DNA of 64,000 bases from Arthrobacter sp. zg-Y769 (lineage in GTDB: Bacteria > Actinomycetota > Actinomycetes > Actinomycetales > Micrococcaceae). The stretch lies in assembly GCF_020907405.1 (NCBI RefSeq), contig NZ_JAJJOE010000004.1, forward strand, positions 434,001 through 498,000, given 5' to 3'. Shown piece by piece: positions 26,035-34,073 of this stretch; within the stretch, counting starts at the first letter, position 1; each line of letters begins with the position of its first letter. The notes under the pieces are model-generated. The model saw only the letters and a list, made by a program, of their open reading frames with translations, ran no database searches and was not told the DNA's origin. The position numbers were made by a program, and so were the translations under genes.

Positions 26035-26349
26035 TTAGTGGAGCGTCTTCAGCCCGATCACGCCGCCGACGATCATGGCGAGGAACAGGATCTTCAGCAG
26101 GGACACCGATTCGGCCCCGGTGGCCATGGCGTAGATAACGGTCAGCGTGGCGCCGATCCCCACCCAGACGGCGTAGGACGTGCCCAGCGGCAGCTCCCGC
26201 ATGGCGTACGCGAGCCCGGCCATGCTCGCGAGCAGGGCGGTAACGAAGATGGCCGACGGCCAGAACCGGCTGAAGCCCTGCGACTTATCCAGGGCGGTGG
26301 CCCACACTGCTTCCAGGACGCCGGACAGCACCAGAACAATCCATGACAT
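26035..26349 (-). CDS. gdx: Guanidinium exporter of the SMR family (Gdx/SugE type)
   Basis: A 104-residue, four-helix small multidrug resistance protein. The conserved Glu13 in VLSGVLEAVWATALDKS couples proton entry to export. GLAYAMRELPLGTSYAVWVGIGA is the Gdx-type helix 2-3 sequence. ATG 26349 has GGGAGA a few bases upstream, and a guanidine-III riboswitch lies directly before it. That ties this gene to guanidinium rather than to quaternary ammonium drugs. It probably works as a dual-topology homodimer, since only one gene is present. Confidence 0.93.
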   Translation of the reverse strand: MSWIVLVLSGVLEAVWATALDKSQGFSRFWPSAIFVTALLASMAGLAYAMRELPLGTSYAVWVGIGATLTVIYAMATGAESVSLLKILFLAMIVGGVIGLKTLH

Positions 26350-26362
26350 GAGAGTCTCCCTT

Positions 26363-26404
26363 GGGCCGTCTTGTCGCACACCGGGTACGGCACCCCTCGT
26401 CCGG
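26363..26404 (-). ncRNA. Guanidine-III riboswitch (mini-ykkC-III class)
   Basis: On the minus strand the 42 nt contain CCGGACGAGG, then GCCGUACCCGG, then GACAAGACGGCCC, in the order and spacing of the published guanidine-III pseudoknot aptamer. Only a few positions appear to differ from the Thermobifida type, as I recall it. The 3' end abuts the GGGAGA ribosome binding site of the exporter, so guanidinium binding should expose it and switch translation on. Confidence 0.92.
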
Positions 26405-26551
26405 GAGACCGTGTCGCGGCCTCCCTTAAACGGTCGCACGTCCGGTTTTCGGGGGCAACCTGGGGGCACTCCGGCTTCGCGGCGGGTGAACCGGCAGCGC
26501 CGGGGTCCCGGGCGGAATCCATCCTCCCTCGGAAGCCACTACAGTGACCCC

Positions 26552-27064
26552 ATGCCCGAGCTCATCGCCCCCGACGCCGCCTGGCATCAAGCCTGGCGCG
26601 AGGCGCACCTCGAGTGGGGTCCGGGCCTCCACGAGGACGGCTTCGGACTCCTGCCCGGCGACGACGTCGAAACCCCGGACGGGTTCATGGCGTGGGTCCG
26701 CCGGCTCGCAGCCGATCCCGGGTGCACGTACCGGTGGATCGTCGAGGACGGGCGGGTCCTGGGCGGAATCGCCCTGCGGTACGGGGACCATTCCGCGGTG
26801 CCGCGCGCCGGACATCTGGGCTACGGGATCCGGCCCTCGGCCCGCCGGCGCGGAGTGGCGGTTTGGGCGGTGGAAGCCATGCTACACGAGGCATATATGC
26901 TCAAAATGCCCCGGATTCTCGCGGTCTGCGAGGCGGGCAACCTCGCCTCGATCCGAACCCTCAAAGCGGCGGGCGGCGTCCCTGAACAGTCCGACGACGG
27001 CGGCCGGGTGTGCCGCTACTGGCTCAGCACCGCACCCTCCCGGGAATCCCCGGCCACTGGTTAG
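26552..27064 (+). CDS. GNAT family N-acetyltransferase
   Basis: A 170-residue acetyltransferase with the acetyl-CoA motif LGYGIRPSARRRGVAVWAVEAML (R-R-x-G-V core) and C-terminal VCEAGNLASIRTLKAAGG, the standard RimI/RimJ-like pattern. ATG 26552 begins the domain. The substrate is unknown. It is divergent from the guanidinium exporter, with its promoter in the same gap as the riboswitch leader. Confidence 0.83.
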   Translation: MPELIAPDAAWHQAWREAHLEWGPGLHEDGFGLLPGDDVETPDGFMAWVRRLAADPGCTYRWIVEDGRVLGGIALRYGDHSAVPRAGHLGYGIRPSARRRGVAVWAVEAMLHEAYMLKMPRILAVCEAGNLASIRTLKAAGGVPEQSDDGGRVCRYWLSTAPSRESPATG

Positions 27065-27119
27065 TGAGAGTAGGCGCAGACCGTCGACCAGCCGGTGCGA
27101 AAGTGCCAGAGTTTTAGCC

Positions 27120-27359
27120 ATGACCGATGAACAGTTTGAACGCGATGACCTAGGCATTGCCCTGTGGTGGCCGATGCTCGCGTCCGAGTCCCGCGAGTGG
27201 CTGACCGCCAATAACGGCGATGCGGTGGAGCCGTGGGTCGTGGAGGACATCGCCCGCAGCCGCGGCATGGTTTCCGACGGCAGCGGGGCCTACTTCCTGC
27301 CTGATGCAGCGGTGGACTGGATCGAGGCGGAGGCCAACGGCGAGGCACCCGGGTTATGA
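27120..27359 (+). CDS. Small acidic hypothetical protein
   Basis: A 79-residue, strongly acidic protein with two predicted helices (ESREWLTANN; VEDIARSRGM) and no membrane segment. ATG 27120 is followed seven bases after its stop by the LssY-type gene, so they are probably co-transcribed. I do not recognise it. Confidence 0.55.
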   Translation: MTDEQFERDDLGIALWWPMLASESREWLTANNGDAVEPWVVEDIARSRGMVSDGSGAYFLPDAAVDWIEAEANGEAPGL

Positions 27360-27366
27360 ACTCCGG

Positions 27367-28668
27367 ATGACCCGGGCGGGCACCGCCGAGGAAGAGTCCG
27401 GCGCCGGACCGGCAGCCACCGCCGTCGACTGGGCGTTTTTCACGTTCAGCGGCGTCGCGGCGGCCTGGTTCACCGTGCTGCTGCTCGAAGAGAGCCTGCA
27501 GCAGCGGCATCTCTGGTTTCTGGGGGTCTTCTGGGCGGCCCTGGCGTATCTGGTGCTGCCCCGGGTGGACCGGGTCTTGACGCAGATTTTCATCCCGAAC
27601 TACTTCATGGGCCGCACCCGCACCAGTGCAGGACTGTTCGGCGACGCCGTCAACCTGGCCTTCCTCGGCAGCGAGGCGCAGCTGCGCGGCGCTTTGGAAA
27701 GGGCCGGCTGGCACCTCGCGGACCCGGTCACCCTGTCCAGCAGCTGGCGCATTGTCTCCTCAACCCTGCTGCACCGCAGCTACGTCCATGCCCCGGTGAG
27801 CCCGCTGCTCCTGTTCGACCGGCAGCAGGATTTTGCCTACGAGCAGGAAATGCACGGCAATCCCCGGCAGCGCCACCACGTCCGGTTCTGGCGCTGCCCC
27901 GAGGGTTGGATGCTTCCCGGCGGCATCGCCGCGGACTGGCTGGGTGCCGCGTCCTTTGACCGTGCCGTGGGTTTATCCCTGTTCACCCTGCAGGTGACGC
28001 ACCGGGTCGGAGAGAATATCGACGCCGAACGGGACTACCTGATCGAATCGATTCGGAAATCCTCCCCCGCAGTGTCCGTAGAAGTCATCAAGAACTTCTC
28101 CACCGGCTACCACTCCCGCAACGGCGGCGGGGACTCGATTGTCACCGACGGGGACCTGCCGGTGGCTGACCTGCGCGATCTGCCGGAGGCCGTCCCGGCC
28201 GTGCCGACGGGGGCAGCAGCCGCCCGCCGGGAACGGCCGCCGGCACCCGTCATTTTCGGCACGGTCCTGGTGCTGCTGCGCGGAGTGGCTGCCCTGACGG
28301 TGGCGGCACCCTTTCTTGTGCATTTGACCGACATCTCCCTGGTGATCAACCTGCTGGGTACGCAGAGCCTCGGCCTTGCCGAGCTGGGCAGTGCCTACGC
28401 TCCCACCAGCGTCTCCCTGACCGTGTTCGCCGGGGTGGAGGCGGTGCTGGCCGTGCTCATCCTGCGCGGCAGCAACGCTGCCCGGATTACTGCGATGTCG
28501 CTGAGCTCGGTCGCCATTACGGTGCAGGTAGCAGCCGTGTCCGCCGGTCCCGTTGCCGCGCTGCGGACCAACCTGTTCGGCTACGCCTTTGACGTCCTGC
28601 TGATCCTCGCCCTGTCGAGTGACGGGGCGAGGATCTATGCCCACCGCCGACGGCACCGGCGGCGCTGA
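27367..28668 (+). CDS. Membrane protein with LssY C-terminal-like domain
   Basis: A 433-residue protein. Two N-terminal hydrophobic segments (about 20-65) precede a soluble LssY_C-type domain with FDRQQDFAYEQE..NPRQRHHVRFW, a conserved GAASFDRAVGLS, and THRVGENIDAERDYLIESI. A C-terminal membrane region of about four helices follows. LssY_C domains occur alone or fused to PAP2 phosphatases, and their role is not known. ATG 27367 overlaps nothing and follows the small acidic gene closely. Confidence 0.7.
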   Translation: MTRAGTAEEESGAGPAATAVDWAFFTFSGVAAAWFTVLLLEESLQQRHLWFLGVFWAALAYLVLPRVDRVLTQIFIPNYFMGRTRTSAGLFGDAVNLAFLGSEAQLRGALERAGWHLADPVTLSSSWRIVSSTLLHRSYVHAPVSPLLLFDRQQDFAYEQEMHGNPRQRHHVRFWRCPEGWMLPGGIAADWLGAASFDRAVGLSLFTLQVTHRVGENIDAERDYLIESIRKSSPAVSVEVIKNFSTGYHSRNGGGDSIVTDGDLPVADLRDLPEAVPAVPTGAAAARRERPPAPVIFGTVLVLLRGVAALTVAAPFLVHLTDISLVINLLGTQSLGLAELGSAYAPTSVSLTVFAGVEAVLAVLILRGSNAARITAMSLSSVAITVQVAAVSAGPVAALRTNLFGYAFDVLLILALSSDGARIYAHRRRHRRR

Positions 28669-28727
28669 AAATGCCACTATCCCTCCGGTCACTGCTCGGC
28701 TATCGTCTGGGGAGACCGGGGGGATGC

Positions 28728-29369
28728 ATGAGCAGACGAATGACGGCAGCCATGGGCTTCGCTGCGGCCGCCGCCGCGTTCACCGTGGTGCTCGCCGGGT
28801 GCGGCACCACCGACGCGGAAAGAAACGAGGCCCAGGCCCGCGCGGAGGCCAGCGCCCGGCCCACCCCGGAGCCCACCATGACCCTGCGGCCCTGCCCGGG
28901 CGGCGAAATTCTGCGCACGGACCCGTCCGGGACCACCAGCATCAAACCGGAGTGCTTCGACCAGGCCGTCGCCGAGGCCATCGCCGAATTCCCGGAACCG
29001 CTGCCTGCCGGCACCCAGTGGCTGGTCGAAACCACGGATTTCAGCGACCCCGCCGTCCGGGCGGAGCTAGGGGATATCAGCATCGAGGACGGAAACCAGG
29101 ACACCACGGTCGCCGGCTATTGGCTCTGCGCGTGGATGGATTCCTATCTCGAGGCCTTCGACAGCGGTGACGAGGCAGGTCAGGAACACAGCATGGGGTA
29201 CCTGGCCAAGTACACGTCCCTGCCCTCAACGCAGAAGTTCATGGTCAACCCCGAAGTGTTCGATGCCTCCGTCATCGCCCCCGCAAAGGCCGGAGATCCC
29301 GCTCTGCTGCGGGAGTACTTCAAAGGCGACTGCTCGTCCTTCACCAGGTCCGCGGATCCCTCCAACTAG
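28728..29369 (+). CDS. Hypothetical lipoprotein
   Basis: A 213-residue exported protein with signal peptide and lipobox VLAGC (Cys25), then a short charged/Pro linker. The mature domain contains four conserved-looking cysteines (LRPCPGG, PECFDQ, WLCAWMD, GDCSSF), probably two disulfides. ATG 28728 is chosen because the signal peptide starts there. Family not recognised. Confidence 0.68.
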   Translation: MSRRMTAAMGFAAAAAAFTVVLAGCGTTDAERNEAQARAEASARPTPEPTMTLRPCPGGEILRTDPSGTTSIKPECFDQAVAEAIAEFPEPLPAGTQWLVETTDFSDPAVRAELGDISIEDGNQDTTVAGYWLCAWMDSYLEAFDSGDEAGQEHSMGYLAKYTSLPSTQKFMVNPEVFDASVIAPAKAGDPALLREYFKGDCSSFTRSADPSN

Positions 29370-29378
29370 CATGGCCCG

Positions 29379-29537
29379 ATGACAGCTCTTCCCCTGGCCG
29401 GTCGCACCGCCGTCGTCACGGGCGTGAGCCGCCGCCGGGGCATTGGCTTCGCCGTTGCCGCACGGCTGGCGGACATGGGTGCCAGCCTGTATCTGCAGCA
29501 CTTCGCGCTGCACGATGCCCAGCAGCCGTGGGGTGCC
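29379..29537 (+). pseudogene. Truncated SDR gene (first ~53 codons)
   Basis: Encodes MTALPLAGRTAVVTGVSRRR and GIGFAVAARLADMGASLYL, a classic short-chain dehydrogenase N-terminus with its cofactor-binding TGxxxxxGIG. It is broken after DAQQPWGA, where the DNA switches to a fragment of the ASCH gene found intact at 36.1 kb. The catalytic Tyr-Lys region is absent, so it is non-functional. Confidence 0.8.
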
Positions 29538-29544
29538 GAACAAG

Positions 29545-29587
29545 TTCAAACACCAGCTCGTCCTCCTCGGACCGGCTGCCGCCGCGC
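29545..29587 (+). repeat. 43-bp ASCH-gene fragment, left copy
   Basis: Matches 36101-36143 at 40 of 43 positions in the same orientation. It begins at TTCAAACACC at the edge of the broken SDR gene and joins directly to a monooxygenase fragment. Confidence 0.82.
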
Positions 29588-29609
29588 TACGCTGCGCTCC
29601 CAGCGCCCC

Positions 29610-29777
29610 GAGGTCCGCCGTGGCAGTCAGAGGAAGCACGTTGGCCACGTACTGGCCCGGGCGAAACACCACCACGGCGCCGTGACGGGAAATCCTCCAC
29701 TCCTCGAAGATGTCCGCGGACGGGTCGGCGCCGTAGACCTTGGACAGCTCACTGAGCTGTAACGTGCCGACCTGCGG
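29610..29777 (-). pseudogene. Decayed C-terminal fragment of an aromatic FAD monooxygenase
   Basis: On the minus strand it reads LSELSKVYGADPSADIFEEW, then ISRHGAVVVFRPGQYVANVL and PLTATADLGAL. It is about 75-80 percent identical by eye to the C-terminal end of the intact gene at 36656-38566 (DDLAKVYGADPSADIFEQRG, GAVVVVRPDQYVANVLPLTA). Only about 55 codons remain, with no start, flanked by an ASCH fragment as at the intact locus. Confidence 0.82.
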
Positions 29778-29842
29778 CCGCTTAGAGGAAATGGGGCCGG
29801 CGTCGTTGACGACACCGACCCCACTCGCCTAGCTTCCTGGCA

Positions 29843-31228
29843 TCAGCCAACGAGTGCCAGGATCTGAGGCACTGAGAGGATTGCTACGTAGAAGCCCATG
29901 AACTGGACGCCGGAGTGCACATGGAATGCGTTGTTCAGGAGCCCGCCAATCAGTCCGACGGAGACGGTGACCAACAGCGCCACCACACCACCCTCGTACA
30001 ATGAGATGACGATAATCAGGCCGATGAACGCTCCGATAATGGCCTCGTGGGAGACCTTGCGCATCACCCAGGACGCCGCGCGGTGGGCGTGAGTCATGGC
30101 AAACGGGTAAGCGATCAGCGTCGCGATGGCCACGGCGATAAGACCGAAGCCCAAGAACTCCCACGTACTAAGCAGATTATGGAGATTGTTGGTTTCTCCG
30201 GTTTCAGCATTGACCGTGTAGACAGGCGGAGCGTTGAACAACGGGGCCGCGGGGCCTGCAGCCAGCGGGGAAAGCGGAAGTCCGAGAGCAATCAGCGGAA
30301 TCAGCGTCTCTGCAATGTACGTGGACTCCGTGGTTCCATTACGCACCGCGATAACAGAAGTAAGCCGGTGATAGCCGTTCTTGATCCTCTGGCCGGCCAC
30401 TTCACCCATCAGCACGGTCATCGCCACCGGGGAGAACACAAAGGTGGCGCTCGAAACGACGGCGGCGCCGCTGGTGAAGGCCAACTGCTTCCTGTCGAGG
30501 ACTGAGAATGGATTGGGAAGTCGCCCTTTCCAAGTCCTCACATCTGCAGCGAGGCTGAATTCCCTGGGTCCGGAACGCACCATGCTTTTGCGCCCTGGAG
30601 ACAGGGTGGTGAACAAAGCAGCGATCAATGGTCCGGTGGCGATGCCGAGGAAGAAGCTGATGGACAGGCTCTTTCCCGTGTTCTGAACTGCGAAGGCCTG
30701 TAAACCGGCGATGAGGAGAACGAATGGGACCAGCGCAACCACTGCGGCCCATTTCCCCTTAGAAGTGTAAGCAATGAATGCCGCTACCACCAGGAAGATC
30801 CACGGAGCTGCCTTGCCGATCGCGTCAGCCGCAGGGGTCAGCAGCGTCGCAAACAGCACGGCAAATGGGACGGCAATAAAGGCTGCAATGACACCGCCGG
30901 AGATAGCCTTTCGCAGAGCAATATGGGGAACTCCGAGTTCGCGCAGCAACTGAGCTTCGCGCATCATCGGCACGGCCATGGTGTCACCCGGAATACCCAA
31001 TAGCGTCGTCGGAATCATATGAGTGATGTGCTTGGCGACCACCCCTGCGAGGAAGAATGTAAACACGCCCGGTGCCGGCACGCCCAGCAAAACCACCAAA
31101 AGGGTCAGCGGAGCCACGGTGGCCGTTTCATCAGTGCCGGAAACCAGCCCGATCGCAGCAAACACCACAGCACCGACAAGGCCCATGCTGATTGCCCAAA
31201 GCAGGGCGGATATGAAATCGGGGCTCAT
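29843..31228 (-). CDS. Tripartite tricarboxylate transporter TctA-type permease
   Basis: A 461-residue membrane protein with about 11-12 helices. Typical TctA motifs are HMIPTTLLGIPGDTMAVPMM and a second inverted half with SATFVFSPVAMT and IPLIALGLPLSPLAAGPA. TctA forms the large channel subunit of secondary transporters for tricarboxylates and other organic acids. It is the last gene of the mvaA-mvaB-small subunit-tctA operon, so mevalonate is the likely substrate. The usual extracytoplasmic TctC binding protein is not in the window. Its start overlaps the upstream gene by 4 bp. Confidence 0.85.
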   Translation of the reverse strand: MSPDFISALLWAISMGLVGAVVFAAIGLVSGTDETATVAPLTLLVVLLGVPAPGVFTFFLAGVVAKHITHMIPTTLLGIPGDTMAVPMMREAQLLRELGVPHIALRKAISGGVIAAFIAVPFAVLFATLLTPAADAIGKAAPWIFLVVAAFIAYTSKGKWAAVVALVPFVLLIAGLQAFAVQNTGKSLSISFFLGIATGPLIAALFTTLSPGRKSMVRSGPREFSLAADVRTWKGRLPNPFSVLDRKQLAFTSGAAVVSSATFVFSPVAMTVLMGEVAGQRIKNGYHRLTSVIAVRNGTTESTYIAETLIPLIALGLPLSPLAAGPAAPLFNAPPVYTVNAETGETNNLHNLLSTWEFLGFGLIAVAIATLIAYPFAMTHAHRAASWVMRKVSHEAIIGAFIGLIIVISLYEGGVVALLVTVSVGLIGGLLNNAFHVHSGVQFMGFYVAILSVPQILALVG

Positions 31229-31728
31229 TTTCCATGTCCTTGGGCGTAGGCGGCGTCTGGGGTCTCAGGATCTGTTTCCTGTATAGAACCGGTTGCAGGG
31301 GCCTGTTCCTCAAGTGCCGCCGCTTCCCGCCGACGTCGGTGGTCGGCGAGGAGCACGTCATATAGGCCCAGCGCGTGCAGCTCATCCTGGATGGGCTTCG
31401 CTAGATCGCCGGGATCGCCCAGCTCTCCCGATTCAGCCACAATGGCGTCCAGCGCCGCGCGCTGGCTGGCTTCATCAACGACGTCCTGCGCACGGACGAC
31501 GCGTTTTGGCTTGAACAGGCGCCCGGCGACCAGCGCCGCAACCAGACACCCGACCAAGCCAGCCAGCAGCGCGTACGACTTCCCGAGCGCTGGGTTTTCC
31601 ACGTTGGCTGTGAAGAACTGCTCGGCGATAAGGAATACGGGCACGGGTATCACAACGCCGATACCCACGGAGACAGCCAGATGACGGGAGTCAACGGTGT
31701 CTCCCCAGACTTCTAAGAGTCTTGTCAT
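31225..31728 (-). CDS. Small membrane subunit paired with the TctA-type permease
   Basis: A 167-residue protein with only two hydrophobic helices (about 17-38 and 50-66), followed by a roughly 95-residue charged cytoplasmic tail. It occupies the TctB slot: translationally coupled to tctA by a 4-bp overlap and preceded by mvaB. Typical TctB has four helices and little tail, so it is either an unusual TctB or an unrelated accessory subunit. I do not recognise the tail. Confidence 0.65.
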   Translation of the reverse strand: MTRLLEVWGDTVDSRHLAVSVGIGVVIPVPVFLIAEQFFTANVENPALGKSYALLAGLVGCLVAALVAGRLFKPKRVVRAQDVVDEASQRAALDAIVAESGELGDPGDLAKPIQDELHALGLYDVLLADHRRRREAAALEEQAPATGSIQETDPETPDAAYAQGHGK

Positions 31729-31745
31729 GGAACTTTCACTTTCTG

Positions 31746-32681
31746 CTAGGTCAATGCCGCGACAACCCGGGACGGGCTGGAACGGCCAAGGTGCCCGGAG
31801 AGCCAGGCGCTGGTTTTGACGAGGGCTGGCAAGTCAACACCGGTGCTGATGCCCAAGCCTTCCAGCATCCAGAGCAGGTCTTCCGTGGCAAGGTTTCCAG
31901 TTGCGGTGAGGGCAAACGGGCATCCCCCGATGCCGCCCACCGAACTGTCGAATTCGGTAAGTCCGCACTGCAAAGCGGCATAGACATTCGCAAGCGCCTG
32001 ACCATAGGTGTCATGGGCATGCAATGCCAGCCGGTCCGGACCCAGCCCAGCAGCGTTAAGCCCCTCGACCACGGCCCGGATTTGTCCAGGAGTCGCAACG
32101 CCAATGGTGTCCCCCAACGAAATCAGCGGCACACCAGCTCCAGCGAGCTCCAGACAGGTCCGTTGGACGTCCTCGAGTCCCACGGGGCCCTCCCATGGGT
32201 CACCGAACACCATGGATACGTAACCGCGCACTGCTAAACCCTCGGAAAGGGCCCTAGTCGCGACAGCGGCCCCCACAGCGAGAACCTGGTCGCGGGTGGC
32301 CCCAAAGTTGGACTGTGCGAATGACTCCGTTGCACTCGTGAATACGGCAATATCCCGCACACCGGCCTTGAGCGCGTTGTCCAGGCCGCGCTGGTTCGGC
32401 ACCAGCACAGGAAAGCGAACACCCGCGTCCAGGTCTATTCCGGCCACCAGCTCCGCGGCATCGGCCAGTTGCGGGATCCGCCGAGGGGAGACGAAGCTGG
32501 TCAGTTCAATCGTCGTGTTTCCGGCCTCTACGAGGCGTCGCACAAGTTCCCGCTTGGTTTCAGTGGGAACAATGGCTGACTCGGACTGGAGCCCATCGCG
32601 GGGACCGACCTCGTATATGCGCACTGACGCCGGCATACCCGGCTCCGGTGTAGGCACAGGCAATCCGCGGGCGGGCATCAT
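31746..32681 (-). CDS. mvaB: Hydroxymethylglutaryl-CoA lyase
   Basis: Cleaves HMG-CoA to acetyl-CoA and acetoacetate. The 311-residue TIM-barrel enzyme shows EVGPRDGLQSE (metal and general-acid region), ELTSFVSPRRIPQLADA, SLGDTIGVATP, HAHDTYGQALAN (metal-binding HxHD) and the signature GGIGGCPFALTATGNLATED with the catalytic Cys. It overlaps the HMG-CoA reductase gene by 4 bp (start ATG 32681). The mvaA-mvaB order is the same as in Pseudomonas mevalonii. Confidence 0.93.
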   Translation of the reverse strand: MMPARGLPVPTPEPGMPASVRIYEVGPRDGLQSESAIVPTETKRELVRRLVEAGNTTIELTSFVSPRRIPQLADAAELVAGIDLDAGVRFPVLVPNQRGLDNALKAGVRDIAVFTSATESFAQSNFGATRDQVLAVGAAVATRALSEGLAVRGYVSMVFGDPWEGPVGLEDVQRTCLELAGAGVPLISLGDTIGVATPGQIRAVVEGLNAAGLGPDRLALHAHDTYGQALANVYAALQCGLTEFDSSVGGIGGCPFALTATGNLATEDLLWMLEGLGISTGVDLPALVKTSAWLSGHLGRSSPSRVVAALT

Positions 32682-33955
32682 GCTTTCGCCCCGCGCCGGA
32701 TATCCGAGAGGATGGCTTCGGCACGATCATGGCGGAACACCCTTTCCTCAATCAGGCCGGCAACAACCTGCGGAACTTCTTCCGCCGAAGCGCCAACGGC
32801 TGCTGCCAGGGTCTTGGCATGCAGCGACATGTGTCCGCGCTGCACGCCTTCAGTAGCCAGCACCCGCATGGCCGCCACATTCTGGGCCAGGCCCACGGCC
32901 ACTATCAACTCGGCAAGCTCAGAAGCCGTCGCGACTTCGGCTATCGCCAAGGCTGACTGCGCGGCCGGGTGGACCTTCGTTGCGCCACCCACGAGTCCCA
33001 CCGGCACGGGCATTTCCAGCGTGGCGGAGAGGTTCCCGTTCCCATCCTTCTCGAAGGTGGAAAGGCTGGAGTACAGGCCCGCAGCATTGACGGCATGAGA
33101 GTGGGCACCCGCTTCAACCGCCCGAGTATCGTTGCCCGTGGCCAGCACCACTGCGGAAACACCGTTCATGATGCCCTTGTTGTGCGTCGCTGCCCGGTAC
33201 GGGTCGGCTTCAGCGAGCGCGTATGCATGCAGCATGTCGTCAACGACCGCACTGCCGCCGAGAGCCGCCGCGTCGAAAGTGGCACGTGCACGGGCGAGCC
33301 GCAGGTCCGCTTTGTTGGTGAGGATCCGCAGCAATGCCCGCCCTCCCCCGACCTCGGCAATGGTTGCTGAAATTGCCTCCGCCATGGTGTTGACAGCATT
33401 CGCACCCATCGCGTCCCGAACGTCCACTACCAAATGGACCAACACATAGGTTCCGTACCGGGCAGGAACCACCCGGACAATAAGGTCGCGGACCCCTCCG
33501 CCCACCTCGGCGAGTTTCGGGTCCTGAAGGGCTGCCAGATCCATAATCCGTTGCCGCTGTTCCAGGATGCGAAGGCGTGCGGCCGCGGGGTCGCGTACGT
33601 CCACGAGCTGAATTTGCGCTTGCATGATGGGGCCAGTGCTGCTGGTGGTAAAGCCGCCTAGCTCGCGGGCCATTCGGGCACCGTTCGAGGCCGCCGCAAT
33701 CACGGATGCTTCTTCAGTGGCCATCGGCACCAGTACTTCGCGGTTATTCACAATAAAGTTGGTTGCCACACCCACTGGCAGGCTGAAAACTCCAACCACG
33801 TTCTCGCTCATGTGTTCAGCCTTGGCAACCGGGAATGCGTCCCCCGAAAAACCTTCTAGCCGCTCCGGACTAATGCCGGTTTCTGCTGCCACGGCATCAA
33901 TTCGTTCCTGCACCGTGAGGTTTCGAAATGACGGAATCCTGCTCGTGTGTGCCAC
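32678..33955 (-). CDS. mvaA: Degradative hydroxymethylglutaryl-CoA reductase, class II
   Basis: In the catabolic direction oxidises mevalonate plus CoA to HMG-CoA, usually with NAD+. The 425-residue class II enzyme opens SRIPSFRNLTVQERID. It has the catalytic Glu in PMATEEASVIAAAS, the catalytic Lys region HNKGIMNGVSAVVLATGNDTRA with the catalytic Asp, and the C-terminal flap His in GHMSLHAKTLA. Pairing with HMG-CoA lyase and a transporter indicates degradation rather than isoprenoid synthesis. ATG 33955 is supported by family alignment. Confidence 0.93.
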   Translation of the reverse strand: MAHTSRIPSFRNLTVQERIDAVAAETGISPERLEGFSGDAFPVAKAEHMSENVVGVFSLPVGVATNFIVNNREVLVPMATEEASVIAAASNGARMARELGGFTTSSTGPIMQAQIQLVDVRDPAAARLRILEQRQRIMDLAALQDPKLAEVGGGVRDLIVRVVPARYGTYVLVHLVVDVRDAMGANAVNTMAEAISATIAEVGGGRALLRILTNKADLRLARARATFDAAALGGSAVVDDMLHAYALAEADPYRAATHNKGIMNGVSAVVLATGNDTRAVEAGAHSHAVNAAGLYSSLSTFEKDGNGNLSATLEMPVPVGLVGGATKVHPAAQSALAIAEVATASELAELIVAVGLAQNVAAMRVLATEGVQRGHMSLHAKTLAAAVGASAEEVPQVVAGLIEERVFRHDRAEAILSDIRRGAKA

Positions 33956-33981
33956 GGTTAATGCTCCTGTTAGATATTTTA

Positions 33982-33995
33982 GTGACTCACGTCAC
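33982..33995. promoter_or_regulatory. Candidate operator upstream of mvaA
   Basis: GTGACTCACGTCAC has 5-bp perfect arms with a 4-nt centre, 27 bp upstream of the mvaA start. It may be the target of the PucR-type regulator encoded next door. There is only one copy, so support is modest. Confidence 0.4.
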
Positions 33996-34073
33996 AACTA
34001 TCAGGGTTATTCAATCAGCAGTTAACCGCGACGGGTATGTCACTTTCAAACACCCATCAAGCACTGAGTATGT

